A stretch of 64,000 bases of DNA from Caldimonas mangrovi (GCF_023721835.1 NZ_JAMKFE010000003.1:429756-493755); one strand, 5' to 3'. Numbered from the stretch's first letter, positions 27,876-37,680 are shown. Made by a program: numbers and translations. Notes: generated by a model from the sequence alone, not told the origin.

Positions 27876-28304
27876 ATGACGGCAGCGCCCCATTCCCCTG
27901 CACACGACTACGCACAGCATTGCCTCGAGCTGCTGCACACGCTCGGGCATTGCAACGCCCGCCGCATGTTCGGCGGCTATGGCATCTATCTCGACGGGCT
28001 GATGTTCGGCCTGATCGCCTTCGAGCGCCTGTACCTGAAGGTCGACGCTCAGAGCGAACCCCGCTGGCAGGATGCCGGGGGCGAGCCTTTCGTCTATGAC
28101 GGCAAGGGCAAGGCGGTGAAGATGAGCTATTACACGCCGCCGGCCGAGGCGCTGGAATCGCCCGAACTGATGCGCCCCTGGGCTCGCCTGGCCCTGGAGG
28201 CCGCACTGCGCGCCCGCGCGGCCAAGCCGGCCGGCGCGGGACGCAAGAAGGCGGTCAGGAGCAGCACTGCGGCGCCGGCGCCGCGGAAGACCGCGAAGCG
28301 CTGA
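27876..28304 (+). CDS. TfoX/Sxy N-terminal-domain protein
   Basis: This 142-aa protein has the TfoX N-terminal fold at about residues 10-105: RRMFGGYGIYLDGLMFGLI, LYLKVD, and YYTPPAEAL. The tail is Ala/Lys-rich. In gammaproteobacteria TfoX controls competence; betaproteobacterial single-domain relatives are not characterised. A GTG at 27843 is an alternative start but would add unconserved residues. The 3' 50 bp overlap the convergent DUF2917 gene. Confidence 0.85.
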   Translation: MTAAPHSPAHDYAQHCLELLHTLGHCNARRMFGGYGIYLDGLMFGLIAFERLYLKVDAQSEPRWQDAGGEPFVYDGKGKAVKMSYYTPPAEALESPELMRPWARLALEAALRARAAKPAGAGRKKAVRSSTAAPAPRKTAKR

Positions 28305-28629
28305 GCGTACGCACCAGTCGCTGCAGCGATGCGATGGCGCCGGCTGCGTGCGGCACGGCGACCAGTTCGAAGCGGGCGCTGGGCCAGCCTTCGACGACGA
28401 TCTCCTGGCCGGCCGCCAGCGGCAGTTGCTCGCCGGCCTGCAGGAACACGTCGCGCGAGGCGTGCGCGGCGGTGCTGGTCGGCGTGACCCACACGCGGCC
28501 CGCGCTGACCCGCAGCAGGCCTGCCGAAGCGGCGCGCAGCGTCACGGCCTCGCCCTTGCCGACACGGCCCGCGGTGCGGCTCGATTGTTGCGACGAGGGC
28601 ATGAATGAGAGAGAGCTGGCGCGTTCCAT
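28255..28629 (-). CDS. DUF2917 domain-containing protein
   Basis: This 124-aa protein has no signal or membrane segment. The DUF2917 pattern is visible: GEAVTLRAASAGLLRVSAGRVWVT, then a cupin-like DVFLQAGEQLPLAAGQ. A Shine-Dalgarno AGGAAG precedes the ATG at 28629. It is divergent from a LysR regulator (97 bp between starts), which probably controls it. The function is unknown. Confidence 0.85.
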   Translation of the reverse strand: MERASSLSFMPSSQQSSRTAGRVGKGEAVTLRAASAGLLRVSAGRVWVTPTSTAAHASRDVFLQAGEQLPLAAGQEIVVEGWPSARFELVAVPHAAGAIASLQRLVRTLSASRSSAAPAPQCCS

Positions 28630-28725
28630 GATGTCTTCCTTTCTGCTGAATCCGTAGGTGAATCCTAGGGTTCTCCCGGAACATGGTCCAATGAGACGTT
28701 TGCGCCAGATTGATGAGAGATCGGC

Positions 28726-29721
28726 ATGAATCAAAACATCCGGCAGCGGCCCTTGACGGTCGGCCCGCTGCGCGCCTTCGAGGCGGTCGCCCGCCACCTC
28801 AATTTCCGCCAGGCGGCCGAGGAACTGCACCTGACCCAGTCGGCGATCAGCCGGCAGATCCAGGGCCTGGAAGAGGATGTCGGCGCGCCGCTGTTCTTGC
28901 GCGGCACCCGGCACGTCGAGTTGACGGGCGCCGGTGCCGCGTTGCTGCGGGCGGCGGCGCCGCTGCTCGACCGGCTCGACGCGACGGTGCGGCAGATCCG
29001 CCAGGCGCGCGGGCGCCGCACGGTCAGCGTGACCACCTTCGCATCTTTCGCGTCCCTGTGGTTGATTCCCCGGCTGGAAGCCTTTCAGCGCGAGCACCCC
29101 GACCTCGACATCCGCGTCAGCGCCAATGACGCGATGGTCGACGTGGACGGCGGCGAGGTCGACCTGGCGCTGCGTTACTGCACCCCCGAGCAGGCGCCGC
29201 CGGGCGCCGTGCGCTTGTTCGGCGAAGTCCTGACAGCGGTCGCCAGCCGCTGGCTGATCGAAGCCGGCGCCAGCGGCAACGGCAAGCCGTTGCAGTGCCC
29301 CGAAGACCTGGCGCAGCATGCGTTGCTCGAAGAAGACGATGGCCACCCCGGTCACGGCGTGCTCGGCTGGCGCTATTGGCTGACGTCGCACGGGCTGAAG
29401 GACTTCCAGCCGCAGCGCTGGGTCTATTTCAACTACACCTACCAGCAGGTGCAGGCGGCGCTGGCGGGCCAGGGCGTCGCGCTCGCGCGGCTGCCGATGG
29501 TGGCCGAAGCGCTCCGTGCCGGCGAGCTGGTCGAGCCTTTCGACCCCGCCCGGTACCGCGCGCCGCGTGAGCATGCGTACTGGTTGGTGGCGGCCCCTGC
29601 TGCGCGCCAGCGAGATGAGGTGGCGCAGTTTTGCAGCTGGGTGGAGCAACAGGCGCAGCTGACGCGCCAGGCGATCGGCGAAGTGCCCCAGGTCGAGGAC
29701 ACCCTGGGCGAGTGGGATTGA
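28726..29721 (+). CDS. LysR-family transcriptional regulator (GcvA-like)
   Basis: This 331-aa protein has an N-terminal winged helix (about residues 8-70), with recognition helix TQSAISRQIQGLEEDVG. An effector-binding domain follows, with VDLALRYC and a C-terminal hydrophobic-strand pattern as in GcvA/AmpR proteins. Regulators of this type usually control the divergent gene, here the DUF2917 protein. The inducer is unknown. Confidence 0.92.
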   Translation: MNQNIRQRPLTVGPLRAFEAVARHLNFRQAAEELHLTQSAISRQIQGLEEDVGAPLFLRGTRHVELTGAGAALLRAAAPLLDRLDATVRQIRQARGRRTVSVTTFASFASLWLIPRLEAFQREHPDLDIRVSANDAMVDVDGGEVDLALRYCTPEQAPPGAVRLFGEVLTAVASRWLIEAGASGNGKPLQCPEDLAQHALLEEDDGHPGHGVLGWRYWLTSHGLKDFQPQRWVYFNYTYQQVQAALAGQGVALARLPMVAEALRAGELVEPFDPARYRAPREHAYWLVAAPAARQRDEVAQFCSWVEQQAQLTRQAIGEVPQVEDTLGEWD

Positions 29722-29722
29722 T

Positions 29723-30316
29723 TCAGTCGCTCGGCGTGACGATCCCTCGCTCCGTGACCACCAGCATCAGGGGCAGGTCGTGCGGCAGCGGCGTGAACGC
29801 GACTTCGCTGTCGGCCCAGGCGATGCCCACCGCGGTCACGTGGGGGTGGGCGGCAAGCCAACGGTCGAAGTAGCCACCGCCGTAGCCCAGCCGATAGCCC
29901 TGCGGCGAATAGCCCACGCAAGGCACGAGCACCACGTCGGGCACTGTCACCGGACCTTCGGTGCAGGGAATGCCGCACTCGTCGCAGCTGTCGGGCTCGC
30001 CGCCGTCCCAGCGCCGGTACTCCATTTCGCGCGGGGTTTTCCGGGCCCATGGCAAGGCAAGCGCCACACCGGCCGTGGTCTTGTCGTCGCGCAGTGCAAC
30101 CGCTGCGTTAAATTCAGATCGAATCGGCCAGTACACGCCGAGCAACTGCGGCTCCAGCAGCGCGAGCACCTGGCGCAGGTGGGCAGCGAGCGCGTCGTGC
30201 GCTGCCTGCCAGGCGCCGGATTCGGCAGCGGCTGCTGCCCAGCGCTCTCGCTCGGACAGCAGGTGGCGGCGCAGTGCAGCACGGTCGCGGGCCTCGATGG
30301 GTGGGGTCCAGGCCAT
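29723..30316 (-). CDS. 5-formyltetrahydrofolate cyclo-ligase
   Basis: This 197-aa enzyme of the 5-FCL family has the C-terminal nucleotide-binding motif GYRLGYGGGYFDRWL near residue 145 and a preceding VPCVGYSPQG. It converts 5-formyl-THF to methenyl-THF with ATP. A CDECG segment near residue 105 is unusual for the family and could bind a metal. The ATG at 30316 is 24 bp from the divergent slt start, so one or both starts could be misplaced. It is convergent with the LysR gene, ending 1 bp from it. Confidence 0.92.
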   Translation of the reverse strand: MAWTPPIEARDRAALRRHLLSERERWAAAAAESGAWQAAHDALAAHLRQVLALLEPQLLGVYWPIRSEFNAAVALRDDKTTAGVALALPWARKTPREMEYRRWDGGEPDSCDECGIPCTEGPVTVPDVVLVPCVGYSPQGYRLGYGGGYFDRWLAAHPHVTAVGIAWADSEVAFTPLPHDLPLMLVVTERGIVTPSD

Positions 30317-30340
30317 CCGGAATACCAACAAGAGAACAAG

Positions 30341-32341
30341 TTGAAATCAGTATATCGACGCACCTTGGCGGCCCTGGTGGCCGCAGCGGGGCTAGGCCTG
30401 GCCTTCGTGCCACCGGTTGCGCACGCGCAGGCCGACCCGATCCTCGAAGCCCGCGACGCTTGGCAGCGCAGAGACGCGAAGCGGCTCGCGGCGGCCAAGG
30501 CGGCAGCCGTCGCGCGCAGCCACCCGCTCGCCATGTGGGCCGACTACTGGGAACTGAACAGCCGCCTGCCCGTGGCCACGCAGGAAGAGTTGAGCGCCTT
30601 CTTCGCGCGCTGGCCCGACACCTACGTCGAAGACCGGCTTCGCAACGACTGGCTGCTCGAACTCGGCCGGCGTCAGGACTGGGTCAATTTCGCGGCCGAG
30701 TTTCCGCGCTTTCGCATGCAGGACGACCGCGAGGTGGCTTGTTACGCGGTGCTGGTGCGGCACCAGGCGGGCGACGACGTGCGCGAGGCCGCACGCCGCG
30801 CCTGGATGGCGCAGACGGCCGCCGACCAGGGCTGCCGCCAGATGGCGAGCACGCTGCATCAAGCGGGCCGTCTGGCGGCCGCCGACCTGTGGCGCAAGGC
30901 GCGCGTGATGGCCGATCTGGGCCGGCGCGCCCAGGCGCAACAGGCGGTGGCGGCGATCGGCCCCGAGGCCGCGCAACGCTTCGACGAGATGTACGAGAGC
31001 CCGGTGCGCTACCTTGCACGCCGCGGCGGCAGCGGCAATCGCACCGATGCCGAACTGACCACGCTGGCGCTGGTGCGGCTGGCGGCGGCCGACCCTGAAG
31101 GCGCAGCCGTGCAACTGGAGGCCTGGTCGAAGCGGCTGCCGGCGGATCTCGCGTCCTGGGCCTGGGCCAGCGCCGGTCGCCAAGCCGCGCTGAGGCTGTT
31201 GCCCCAGGCGCCGGACTACTTCCAGCGCGCGGTCAAGGGTGCCGATGAAATCAGCTGGGCCGACGACACGCTGGGCTGGAAAGCCCGTGCGGCGCTGCGG
31301 GCGGGCCGCTGGCAGCAGGTGACACAGGCGATCAACGCGATGAGCCAGGCCGAGCAGGCCGAGCCGACCTGGATTTATTGGAAGGCGCGAGCGCTGCAGG
31401 CGGTCGCCCGCGATTCGCAAGATGCGGAGAAGCTGCGCCTGGAAGCGGCTCAACTGCTCGATTCCATCGCCGGGCAGCAGCACTTCTACGGCAAGCTGGC
31501 GGCCGAGGAACTCGGCCGCACGCTTGCGCTGCCGGCACGGCCCGCGCCGCTGACCGACGAAGAAAAAGAACGGGTGCGCCGCAATCCGGGGCTGATCCGG
31601 GCGTTGCAGCTGATCGAGATGGGCCTGCGCAGCGAAGGCGTGCGCGAATGGAACTGGACGCTCAACTTCACGAGCCAGGGGCGCATGAGCGACCGCGAAC
31701 TGCTGGCCGCGGCCGATCTCGCGTGTGAGCACGAGGTGTGGGACCGCTGCATCAACACCAGCGACCGGACCCAGGCCGAGTTCGATATCGAGCAGCGCTT
31801 CCCGATGCCGTTCCGGCGCGACGTGGTTGCTCGCGCCCGTGAGATCGGCCTCGACCCGGCGTACGTCTACGGCCTGATCCGGCAGGAGTCGCGCTTTGTG
31901 ATGGATGCCCGCTCGCATGTCGGTGCGTCCGGGTTGATGCAGCTGATGCCGGCGACCGCACGCTGGACGGCACGCAAGATCGGCATGCCCTTCACGCCGT
32001 CGCAGATCACCGACCGCGACACCAACATCGCGCTCGGCACCAGTTATCTCAAACTGGTGCTCGACGACATGGGCGGCTCGCAAGCCATGGGCGCAGCCGC
32101 CTACAACGCCGGCCCGGCCCGCCCGCGGCGCTGGCGTGACGGCCCCTTGCTGGAAGCGGCGATCTGGGTCGAGAACATCCCGTTCACCGAGACGCGCGAC
32201 TACGTCAAGCGGGTGCTGTCGAACGCGACCTACTACGCCGCGCGGCTGAACGGCCGCATGCCGTCGCTGAAAGAGCGGTTGGGCCGCACGATCGGGCCGC
32301 GTCCACCCGATGCACCGTTGCCCGAGGCGGACCTGCCATGA
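30341..32341 (+). CDS. slt: Soluble lytic murein transglycosylase
   Basis: This 666-aa periplasmic protein has a Sec signal (residues 1-31), a long alpha-superhelical U domain, and a C-terminal GH23 catalytic domain. The catalytic Glu is in IRQESRF; SGLMQLMPATA and AAYNAGPARP complete the fold. It cleaves peptidoglycan glycan strands to 1,6-anhydro products. The start is TTG at 30341, chosen because the signal sequence begins there. The stop overlaps the start of the next gene by 4 bp. Confidence 0.94.
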   Translation: MKSVYRRTLAALVAAAGLGLAFVPPVAHAQADPILEARDAWQRRDAKRLAAAKAAAVARSHPLAMWADYWELNSRLPVATQEELSAFFARWPDTYVEDRLRNDWLLELGRRQDWVNFAAEFPRFRMQDDREVACYAVLVRHQAGDDVREAARRAWMAQTAADQGCRQMASTLHQAGRLAAADLWRKARVMADLGRRAQAQQAVAAIGPEAAQRFDEMYESPVRYLARRGGSGNRTDAELTTLALVRLAAADPEGAAVQLEAWSKRLPADLASWAWASAGRQAALRLLPQAPDYFQRAVKGADEISWADDTLGWKARAALRAGRWQQVTQAINAMSQAEQAEPTWIYWKARALQAVARDSQDAEKLRLEAAQLLDSIAGQQHFYGKLAAEELGRTLALPARPAPLTDEEKERVRRNPGLIRALQLIEMGLRSEGVREWNWTLNFTSQGRMSDRELLAAADLACEHEVWDRCINTSDRTQAEFDIEQRFPMPFRRDVVARAREIGLDPAYVYGLIRQESRFVMDARSHVGASGLMQLMPATARWTARKIGMPFTPSQITDRDTNIALGTSYLKLVLDDMGGSQAMGAAAYNAGPARPRRWRDGPLLEAAIWVENIPFTETRDYVKRVLSNATYYAARLNGRMPSLKERLGRTIGPRPPDAPLPEADLP

Positions 32342-33297
32342 TCGGCAACATCGTGGTGCTCGGCGGCACCGGTTTTGTCGGCACGCACGTGTGCGAAAAG
32401 CTGGTCGAGCGTTCCGGCGGTGCCGGCGCCCTGGTGGTGCCGACGCGTCGCATCGGCCACGCGCGTCACCTGCAGCCGTTGCCCTCGCTGGTGCCGGTGC
32501 AGGCGGACGTGCACGACGACGCGCAACTCGAGCGGCTGCTGTCTACCGCCGATGCCGTGATCAACCTGGTGGCCGTGCTGCATGGCAGCGAGTCGCAGTT
32601 CCAGCGTGTGCATGTCGAGTTGCCGCGGCGGCTCGCACGTGCGTGCGCCACCACAGGTGTGCGGCGGCTGATCCACGTGAGCTCGCTCGGCGCGGCGCCC
32701 GACGCGCCGTCGCGCTACCAGCGCTCGAAAGCCGCCGGCGAAGCAGCGCTGCGCTCGGCGCCCGGACTGGAATGCACCATCCTGCGCCCGTCGGTCATCT
32801 TCGGCGAGCAGGACCGCTTTCTGAACCAGTTTGCGTCGCTGCAGAAGCGGTTGCCGCTGATGCCGCTGGCACGCGCTGCGGCGAAATTCCAGCCGGTGTG
32901 GGTTGAAGATGTCGCGCGCGCGATCGTCGCCTGTGTGGACCGGCGCGACAGCGTCGGTCAGACCTATGAATGTGTCGGCCCGCGCGTCTACACGCTGGCC
33001 GAACTGGTGCGGTGCGCGGGGCATTGGTCCGGTCATCCACGTCCGGTGCTGCCGCTGCCCGATGCACTGGGGCGGGTGCAGGCCATGCTGCTGGAGCTGC
33101 TGCCCGGCGAGCCGCTGATGAGCCGCGACAACCTCGACTCGATGCACATCGACAACGTCGCTACCGGGGGCCTGCCGGACTTGCACGCGCTCGGCATCGA
33201 GCCTATGCCGCTGGAGGGGATCGCGCCGCTCTATCTGGGCCGCGTCGGTTCGCGCAGTCACCTCAACCTGTTCCGCATGGGCGCACGCAGAGGCTGA
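32338..33297 (+). CDS. Atypical SDR, complex I NDUFA9-like NAD(P)-binding protein
   Basis: This 319-aa protein has N-terminal Rossmann motif GGTGFVGTH and an extended-SDR core with HVSSLGA and RYQRSKAAGEAA (Tyr-x-x-x-Lys-like YQRSK). A C-terminal region carries QPVWVEDVARAI. This pattern is typical of the NDUFA9-like atypical SDRs, many of which bind NAD(P)H without known catalysis. It is translationally coupled to slt. Confidence 0.85.
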   Translation: MIGNIVVLGGTGFVGTHVCEKLVERSGGAGALVVPTRRIGHARHLQPLPSLVPVQADVHDDAQLERLLSTADAVINLVAVLHGSESQFQRVHVELPRRLARACATTGVRRLIHVSSLGAAPDAPSRYQRSKAAGEAALRSAPGLECTILRPSVIFGEQDRFLNQFASLQKRLPLMPLARAAAKFQPVWVEDVARAIVACVDRRDSVGQTYECVGPRVYTLAELVRCAGHWSGHPRPVLPLPDALGRVQAMLLELLPGEPLMSRDNLDSMHIDNVATGGLPDLHALGIEPMPLEGIAPLYLGRVGSRSHLNLFRMGARRG

Positions 33298-33400
33298 ACC
33301 TCACTTGCGGGCGGCGCATCAATGCGATGCAAAAACTGCAAAGCGCGCGCGGCCGGCCACGGCTAGCATCCCATTCCGTTCAAGACGTGCAGGAAGAAAG

Positions 33401-34081
33401 ATGCAGCTCTACATCGGCAACAAGAATTACTCGTCCTGGTCTCTGCGGCCCTGGCTGCTGATGACGCACGCCGGCATTCCCTTCGAGGAAATCAAGCTGC
33501 GCCTGAGCTTCACCGAGGGTTCGGAATTCAAGAACACGCTGAAGAAGCTGGCGCCCACCGGCAAGGTGCCGCTGCTGGTCGACGGCGGCCTGGTGGTCTG
33601 GGACACGCTGGCCATCGCCGAGTACCTGGCCGAGAAATTCCCGTCCAAGCAACTGTGGCCAGCCGATCGCAAGGCGCGCGCGCATGCGCGCAGCGTCTGC
33701 GCCGAAATGCACTCGGGCTTCGGTGCGCTGCGCAGCCATTTCCCGATGAACATCGAGGCTTCGCTGCCGCACGTCGGCGCCGACGTGCTGCGCACGCAGC
33801 CCGAGGTGGTGCGCGACGTCGAACGCATCGTCGAGATGTGGACCGAGCTGCTGGTCCAGCACGGCGGCCCCTTCCTGTTCGGCGAATTCAGCGTCGCTGA
33901 CGCCTTCTATGCGCCGGTGGTCACGCGCTTGCGCACGTACGGCGTGCCGGTGCTGGAAGCCGTCAACGGCTACATCGACCGCATGCTGCAGCTGCCGGCG
34001 ATGCAGGCCTGGACGAAAGACGCACTGGCTGAGCAGGACTTCCTGGACTTCGACGAGCCCTATCGGACCGCGCGCGCCTGA
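33401..34081 (+). CDS. Glutathione S-transferase
   Basis: This 226-aa protein has an N-terminal thioredoxin-like domain with catalytic-site region YSSWSLRPW near residue 10 and the GSH-binding VPLLVDGG...DTLAIAEYLAE. A helical C-terminal domain with FSVADAFYAPV follows. AGGAAGAAAG precedes the ATG. The substrate is unknown. It is followed by a bidirectional terminator. Confidence 0.92.
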   Translation: MQLYIGNKNYSSWSLRPWLLMTHAGIPFEEIKLRLSFTEGSEFKNTLKKLAPTGKVPLLVDGGLVVWDTLAIAEYLAEKFPSKQLWPADRKARAHARSVCAEMHSGFGALRSHFPMNIEASLPHVGADVLRTQPEVVRDVERIVEMWTELLVQHGGPFLFGEFSVADAFYAPVVTRLRTYGVPVLEAVNGYIDRMLQLPAMQAWTKDALAEQDFLDFDEPYRTARA

Positions 34082-34097
34082 AGCTGCGCCCCCACGG

Positions 34098-34123
34098 AAA
34101 AAGCGAGCCGAGGCTCGCTTTTT
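34098..34123. terminator. Bidirectional intrinsic terminator
   Basis: An 11-bp stem (34098-34108 with 34113-34123) has a 4-base loop and is flanked by A5 and T5 runs. It is placed between convergent genes for the GST and the PEP-CTERM protein and can serve both strands. Confidence 0.88.
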
Positions 34124-34153
34124 CTTTTCGGAGCTGAAGACCCCGCGTTGCGT

Positions 34154-34663
34154 TTACTGCTTGCGACGCCGGCGGGCCACGAAGCCGACCGCCCCGAGGC
34201 CGGCGAGCATCAGGGCATAGGTCTCGGGCTCCGGGATCGGTGCAGCGGTGAAGTCGACCGAGTAGGTGGTGGAGCCACGTGCGACACCTGTCACCGACAG
34301 CGTGTAGTCGCCGGCAACCAGCGTATCGGCCCCGGCCGCCCATTGGAAGCCGAGCGTGCCGCCGGACGAGAAGGCTTCCCAGCTGGCCATGTAGCCGCCG
34401 GGGCCGGTGAGTGACACCATGAAGTCGTCGATGAAGCCGGTGCTTTGCGTGTACACCGAGCTGACGAGGCCGGAGAAATCCGCCGGCAGGGGGCCGATCG
34501 AGAAGAACCAGTTGTCCGAGATCGATTCGCCGGGCGCGAACAGACCCGAGCCGTCCGAGAACGACGGGATCTCCGAGAGGTTGCCGATGTTGTAGTCAGC
34601 CGCAGAGGCGGTGCCGGCCAAAGCCGTCAATGCCACCGCGGCAGCCAATGCCTTCAATTGCAT
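34154..34663 (-). CDS. PEP-CTERM sorting-domain protein, secreted
   Basis: This 169-aa protein has a Sec signal (cleaved after Ala-Ser-Ala near residue 21), an Asp/Ser/Gly-rich domain, and a C-terminal sorting signal. The signal is PIPEPETYALM, a hydrophobic helix and a basic RRRRKQ tail. Such proteins are processed by an exosortase and are usually tied to exopolysaccharide or biofilm matrix. No exosortase is in the window. Its 5' leader contains a 7-bp hairpin (34708-34714 with 34720-34726). Confidence 0.92.
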   Translation of the reverse strand: MQLKALAAAVALTALAGTASAADYNIGNLSEIPSFSDGSGLFAPGESISDNWFFSIGPLPADFSGLVSSVYTQSTGFIDDFMVSLTGPGGYMASWEAFSSGGTLGFQWAAGADTLVAGDYTLSVTGVARGSTTYSVDFTAAPIPEPETYALMLAGLGAVGFVARRRRKQ

Positions 34664-34865
34664 AAGGACTCCCTAAAGTAGGTCACGAAGGAAAGGAGGG
34701 CGACCGGGACGCAGCGGCACTGCGTCGTCAGCCGCCCACCGGTTGTACCGATGGCGAAGACGTGAAGTAATCCCACGCGCCAGGGGGCTGGCGGGCATGC
34801 CGGCTGCTAGACGCGCCGCCTCTGTAACCCCGGGCCAGGTACCGAAGGGCCGATACACTTGCCGG

Positions 34866-36086
34866 ATGAAGGTCTACATGGTTGGGGGTGCCGTGCGGGA
34901 CCGCCTTCTCGGGCTGCCGGTGCAGGACCGGGACTGGGTGGTGGTCGGTGCGACGCCCGAGGCGATGATCGCCGGCGGTTACACGCCGGTCGGCAAGGAC
35001 TTCCCGGTTTTCCTGCACCCGCAGACGCACGAGGAATACGCGCTGGCGCGCACCGAGCGCAAGACCGCGCGCGGCTACCACGGCTTCGAATTCAGCACCT
35101 CGCCCGACGTCACGCTCGAACAGGACCTGCAGCGCCGTGACCTGACGATCAATGCGATCGCGCAGTCCGAGGACGGCGAGCTGATCGACCCTTATGACGG
35201 GCTGGCCGACCTGCGGGCCAAGGTGTTGCGCCACGTGTCGGATGCGTTCGCCGAAGACCCGGTGCGCATCTTGCGGCTGGCCCGCTTTGCCGCGCGCTTC
35301 GTCGAGTTCAGTGTGGCCGCCGAAACGCTGGTGCTGATGCGCCGCATGGTGGACAACGGTGAAGTCGACGCGCTGGTGCCGGAACGGGTGTGGCAGGAGC
35401 TGTCGCGTGGGCTGATGGAGCCTCGGCCGTCGCGCATGTTCGAGGTGCTGCGCAGCTGCGGCGCACTGGCGCGCGTGCTGCCCGAGGTCGACCGGCTCTG
35501 GGGCGTGCCGCAGCGGGCCGAATACCACCCCGAAGTCGACACCGGCATGCACCTGATGCTGGTGATGGACATGAGCGCCCGGTTGTCGGCCAGCTTGCCG
35601 GTGCGTTTTGCCTGCCTGGCACACGATCTCGGCAAGGGCACGACGCCGGCCGACATCCTGCCGCGGCACGTGGGGCACGAGGCACGCAGCGTCGAGCTGG
35701 TGCGTGAGGTGTGCCAGCGGCTGCGTGTGCCGACCGAGTGCCGCGAACTGGCCGAGGTGGTGGCGCGCGAGCACGGCAACGTGCACCGCAGCGGCGAACT
35801 CGGCCCCGCCGCGCTGGTGCGCTTGCTGGAGCGCTGCGATGCCTTCCGCAAGCCGCAGCGCTTCGCCGAGATCCTGCTGGCCTGCGAGTGCGACGCCCGG
35901 GGCCGGCTCGGCCTCGAGGGGCAGGCGTATGTCCAGCGCGACAGGTTGCTGGCGGTCCTGCAGGTCGCGCAGTCAGTGCCCACTGCCGAACTGGCGCAGC
36001 AGGCTCAGGAGCGCGGGCTCAAAGGGCCGCAGATCGCGCAGGCGATCCACGACGCGCGCATCCGCGCCGTGGGGGCGCTCCACTGA
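34866..36086 (+). CDS. cca: Multifunctional CCA tRNA nucleotidyltransferase
   Basis: This 406-aa enzyme has the class II nucleotidyltransferase start [11 protein letters not shown] and catalytic [18 protein letters not shown] and [12 protein letters not shown] follow, then a C-terminal HD phosphohydrolase domain with LAHDLGKG. It adds or repairs the 3' CCA of tRNA. Its length and HD domain match the gammaproteobacterial/betaproteobacterial form. Confidence 0.96.
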   Translation: MKVYMVGGAVRDRLLGLPVQDRDWVVVGATPEAMIAGGYTPVGKDFPVFLHPQTHEEYALARTERKTARGYHGFEFSTSPDVTLEQDLQRRDLTINAIAQSEDGELIDPYDGLADLRAKVLRHVSDAFAEDPVRILRLARFAARFVEFSVAAETLVLMRRMVDNGEVDALVPERVWQELSRGLMEPRPSRMFEVLRSCGALARVLPEVDRLWGVPQRAEYHPEVDTGMHLMLVMDMSARLSASLPVRFACLAHDLGKGTTPADILPRHVGHEARSVELVREVCQRLRVPTECRELAEVVAREHGNVHRSGELGPAALVRLLERCDAFRKPQRFAEILLACECDARGRLGLEGQAYVQRDRLLAVLQVAQSVPTAELAQQAQERGLKGPQIAQAIHDARIRAVGALH

Positions 36087-36208
36087 TTTGGGGGTGCCGG
36101 GGCGGCGGGGGCGCTTGTTACACTGCCCGACCACCGCGCGGCCCGGGTCTGAAGGCCGCCGAGATCGTCAACAGGGACGCGCCGGCTGCGCGTCGAGGGA
36201 AGAGGGAA

Positions 36209-37630
36209 ATGAAGAAACCATTGTTCGCGGTTGTCGGCCTCGTCGCCGCAGCCGCTGCCGCCTACGTCGGCGGCAGCTACTACGTGGGCGGCCAGGTGCA
36301 GCAGGAATTGCGGGCCCAGGCCGACCGGGTCACGACCCAGCTGCCTTTCGTGCGGATCACCGAACAGGGCTACGACAAGGGCCTGTTCTCGGCCACGCGC
36401 ACCGTGACGATGAAATTCGGCTGCGAGCGCTCTCAGGAAGCGGCCGCCGCCGGCATGCCGCCCAAATCCTTCGAGCTCACCGTGCGCGAGCACATCCAGC
36501 ACGGCCCGCTGATCGGCGGCTCGAGCTGGGGTGCGGCGTCCATCCAGTCGGAACTGGTGCTGCCGCCCGAGGCCGAGCAGGTCGTCGCGCAGATGTTCGG
36601 CAACCAGAAGCCGCTGACCGTCACCACGACGGTCGGCTTCGACCGTCACTACACCAGCCGCCTCGAGAGCCCGCGCGCGCGCCTCGAGGCGCCGACTGGC
36701 CAGCAGTTCGTGTGGCAGGGTCTGCAGGCCACGTTCAGCGGCGACAGCGACGGCGAGTCGGTGCGCTACGAACTCAACATGCCCGGCTTCGAAGTGTCCG
36801 ACAAGAACCAGGGCGCGCGGGTCACGCTCAGCGAACTGCGCTGGAAGGGCGAGGGCCGCCGTGTCGGCGATTCCCTGTGGGTGATGGCCGGCAAGGACGA
36901 GGGCCAGATCGGCCTGATGGAAATGAGCATGCGCCTGCCGCTGACCGCGACCGGCGAGGTGCGGCCTTTCCTGTTCGCGCTGACCGACCTGAAGTTCGAC
37001 GCGGAAGCGACCGTCGACCAGAACCTGCTGACGAGCAAGGCCACCGTGCTGGGCACCGGCAGCTTCGACGGCACCAAGCTCGACAAGCTCGAGATGGCCG
37101 CGTCCCTCAAGCGCCTGCACGTGCCGAGCTACCAGAACCTGATGTCCAACCTGATGAAGCAGTCGTTCTCGTGCGGCGAGGACGAGGACGTGGACCCGCA
37201 GGCCATGCTGGCGGCGATGCAGGCCGACCTGATGAAACTGCTGCCGCACGACCCCGAGTACGCGCTCGACAAGCTGGCCGTCGAATACGGCGGCAAGCGC
37301 GGCGAACTGTCGTACGCCTTCGGCGTCAAGGGTGTGACCGAGGCCGATGCCCAGCTGCCGCCGATGGCGCTGCTGATGACCAAGGGCCAGGCCCGCGCCG
37401 ACGTCAAGCTGCCCATCGTGTGGATCGAGCAGTTGCTGAACCAGGCCCCGATCCGGGCCACCGGCACGGCGCCCGAACCTGAAATGCTGAACGCGATGAT
37501 CGACCAGTTCGCCGACCAGGGTTACGTGGTGCGCGACGCCGAGCACGTCGCGGCCAGCGTGCGTTTTGCCGGCGGCACGCTCGAACTCAACGGCAAGCCG
37601 CTGCCGGTGGGGCGCCCGCCGGCGCAGTGA
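36209..37630 (+). CDS. DUF945 (YdgA-like) family protein
   Basis: This 473-aa protein has an N-terminal signal anchor (residues 5-25) and a long exported domain with the YdgA pattern: YDKGLFSATRTVTMKF near residue 53 and repeated amphipathic beta strands. Such proteins are thought to span the periplasm or bind lipid, but the function is not settled. GAGGGAA precedes the ATG. A terminator follows. Confidence 0.82.
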   Translation: MKKPLFAVVGLVAAAAAAYVGGSYYVGGQVQQELRAQADRVTTQLPFVRITEQGYDKGLFSATRTVTMKFGCERSQEAAAAGMPPKSFELTVREHIQHGPLIGGSSWGAASIQSELVLPPEAEQVVAQMFGNQKPLTVTTTVGFDRHYTSRLESPRARLEAPTGQQFVWQGLQATFSGDSDGESVRYELNMPGFEVSDKNQGARVTLSELRWKGEGRRVGDSLWVMAGKDEGQIGLMEMSMRLPLTATGEVRPFLFALTDLKFDAEATVDQNLLTSKATVLGTGSFDGTKLDKLEMAASLKRLHVPSYQNLMSNLMKQSFSCGEDEDVDPQAMLAAMQADLMKLLPHDPEYALDKLAVEYGGKRGELSYAFGVKGVTEADAQLPPMALLMTKGQARADVKLPIVWIEQLLNQAPIRATGTAPEPEMLNAMIDQFADQGYVVRDAEHVAASVRFAGGTLELNGKPLPVGRPPAQ

Positions 37631-37655
37631 GCGCCAACCTTCGGGTTCGCATCGA

Positions 37656-37680
37656 AAGCCGGGCGCTGCCCGGCTTTTCT
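37656..37680 (+). terminator. Intrinsic terminator after the DUF945 gene
   Basis: A 9-bp stem (37656-37664 with 37668-37676) with a 3-base loop is followed by TTCTTTT. Confidence 0.8.

Noticed and set aside
34664..34865. Possible c-di-GMP (GEMM) riboswitch in the leader of the PEP-CTERM gene
   Set aside because: A hairpin is present, but the conserved GEMM core and tetraloop-receptor sequences are not.
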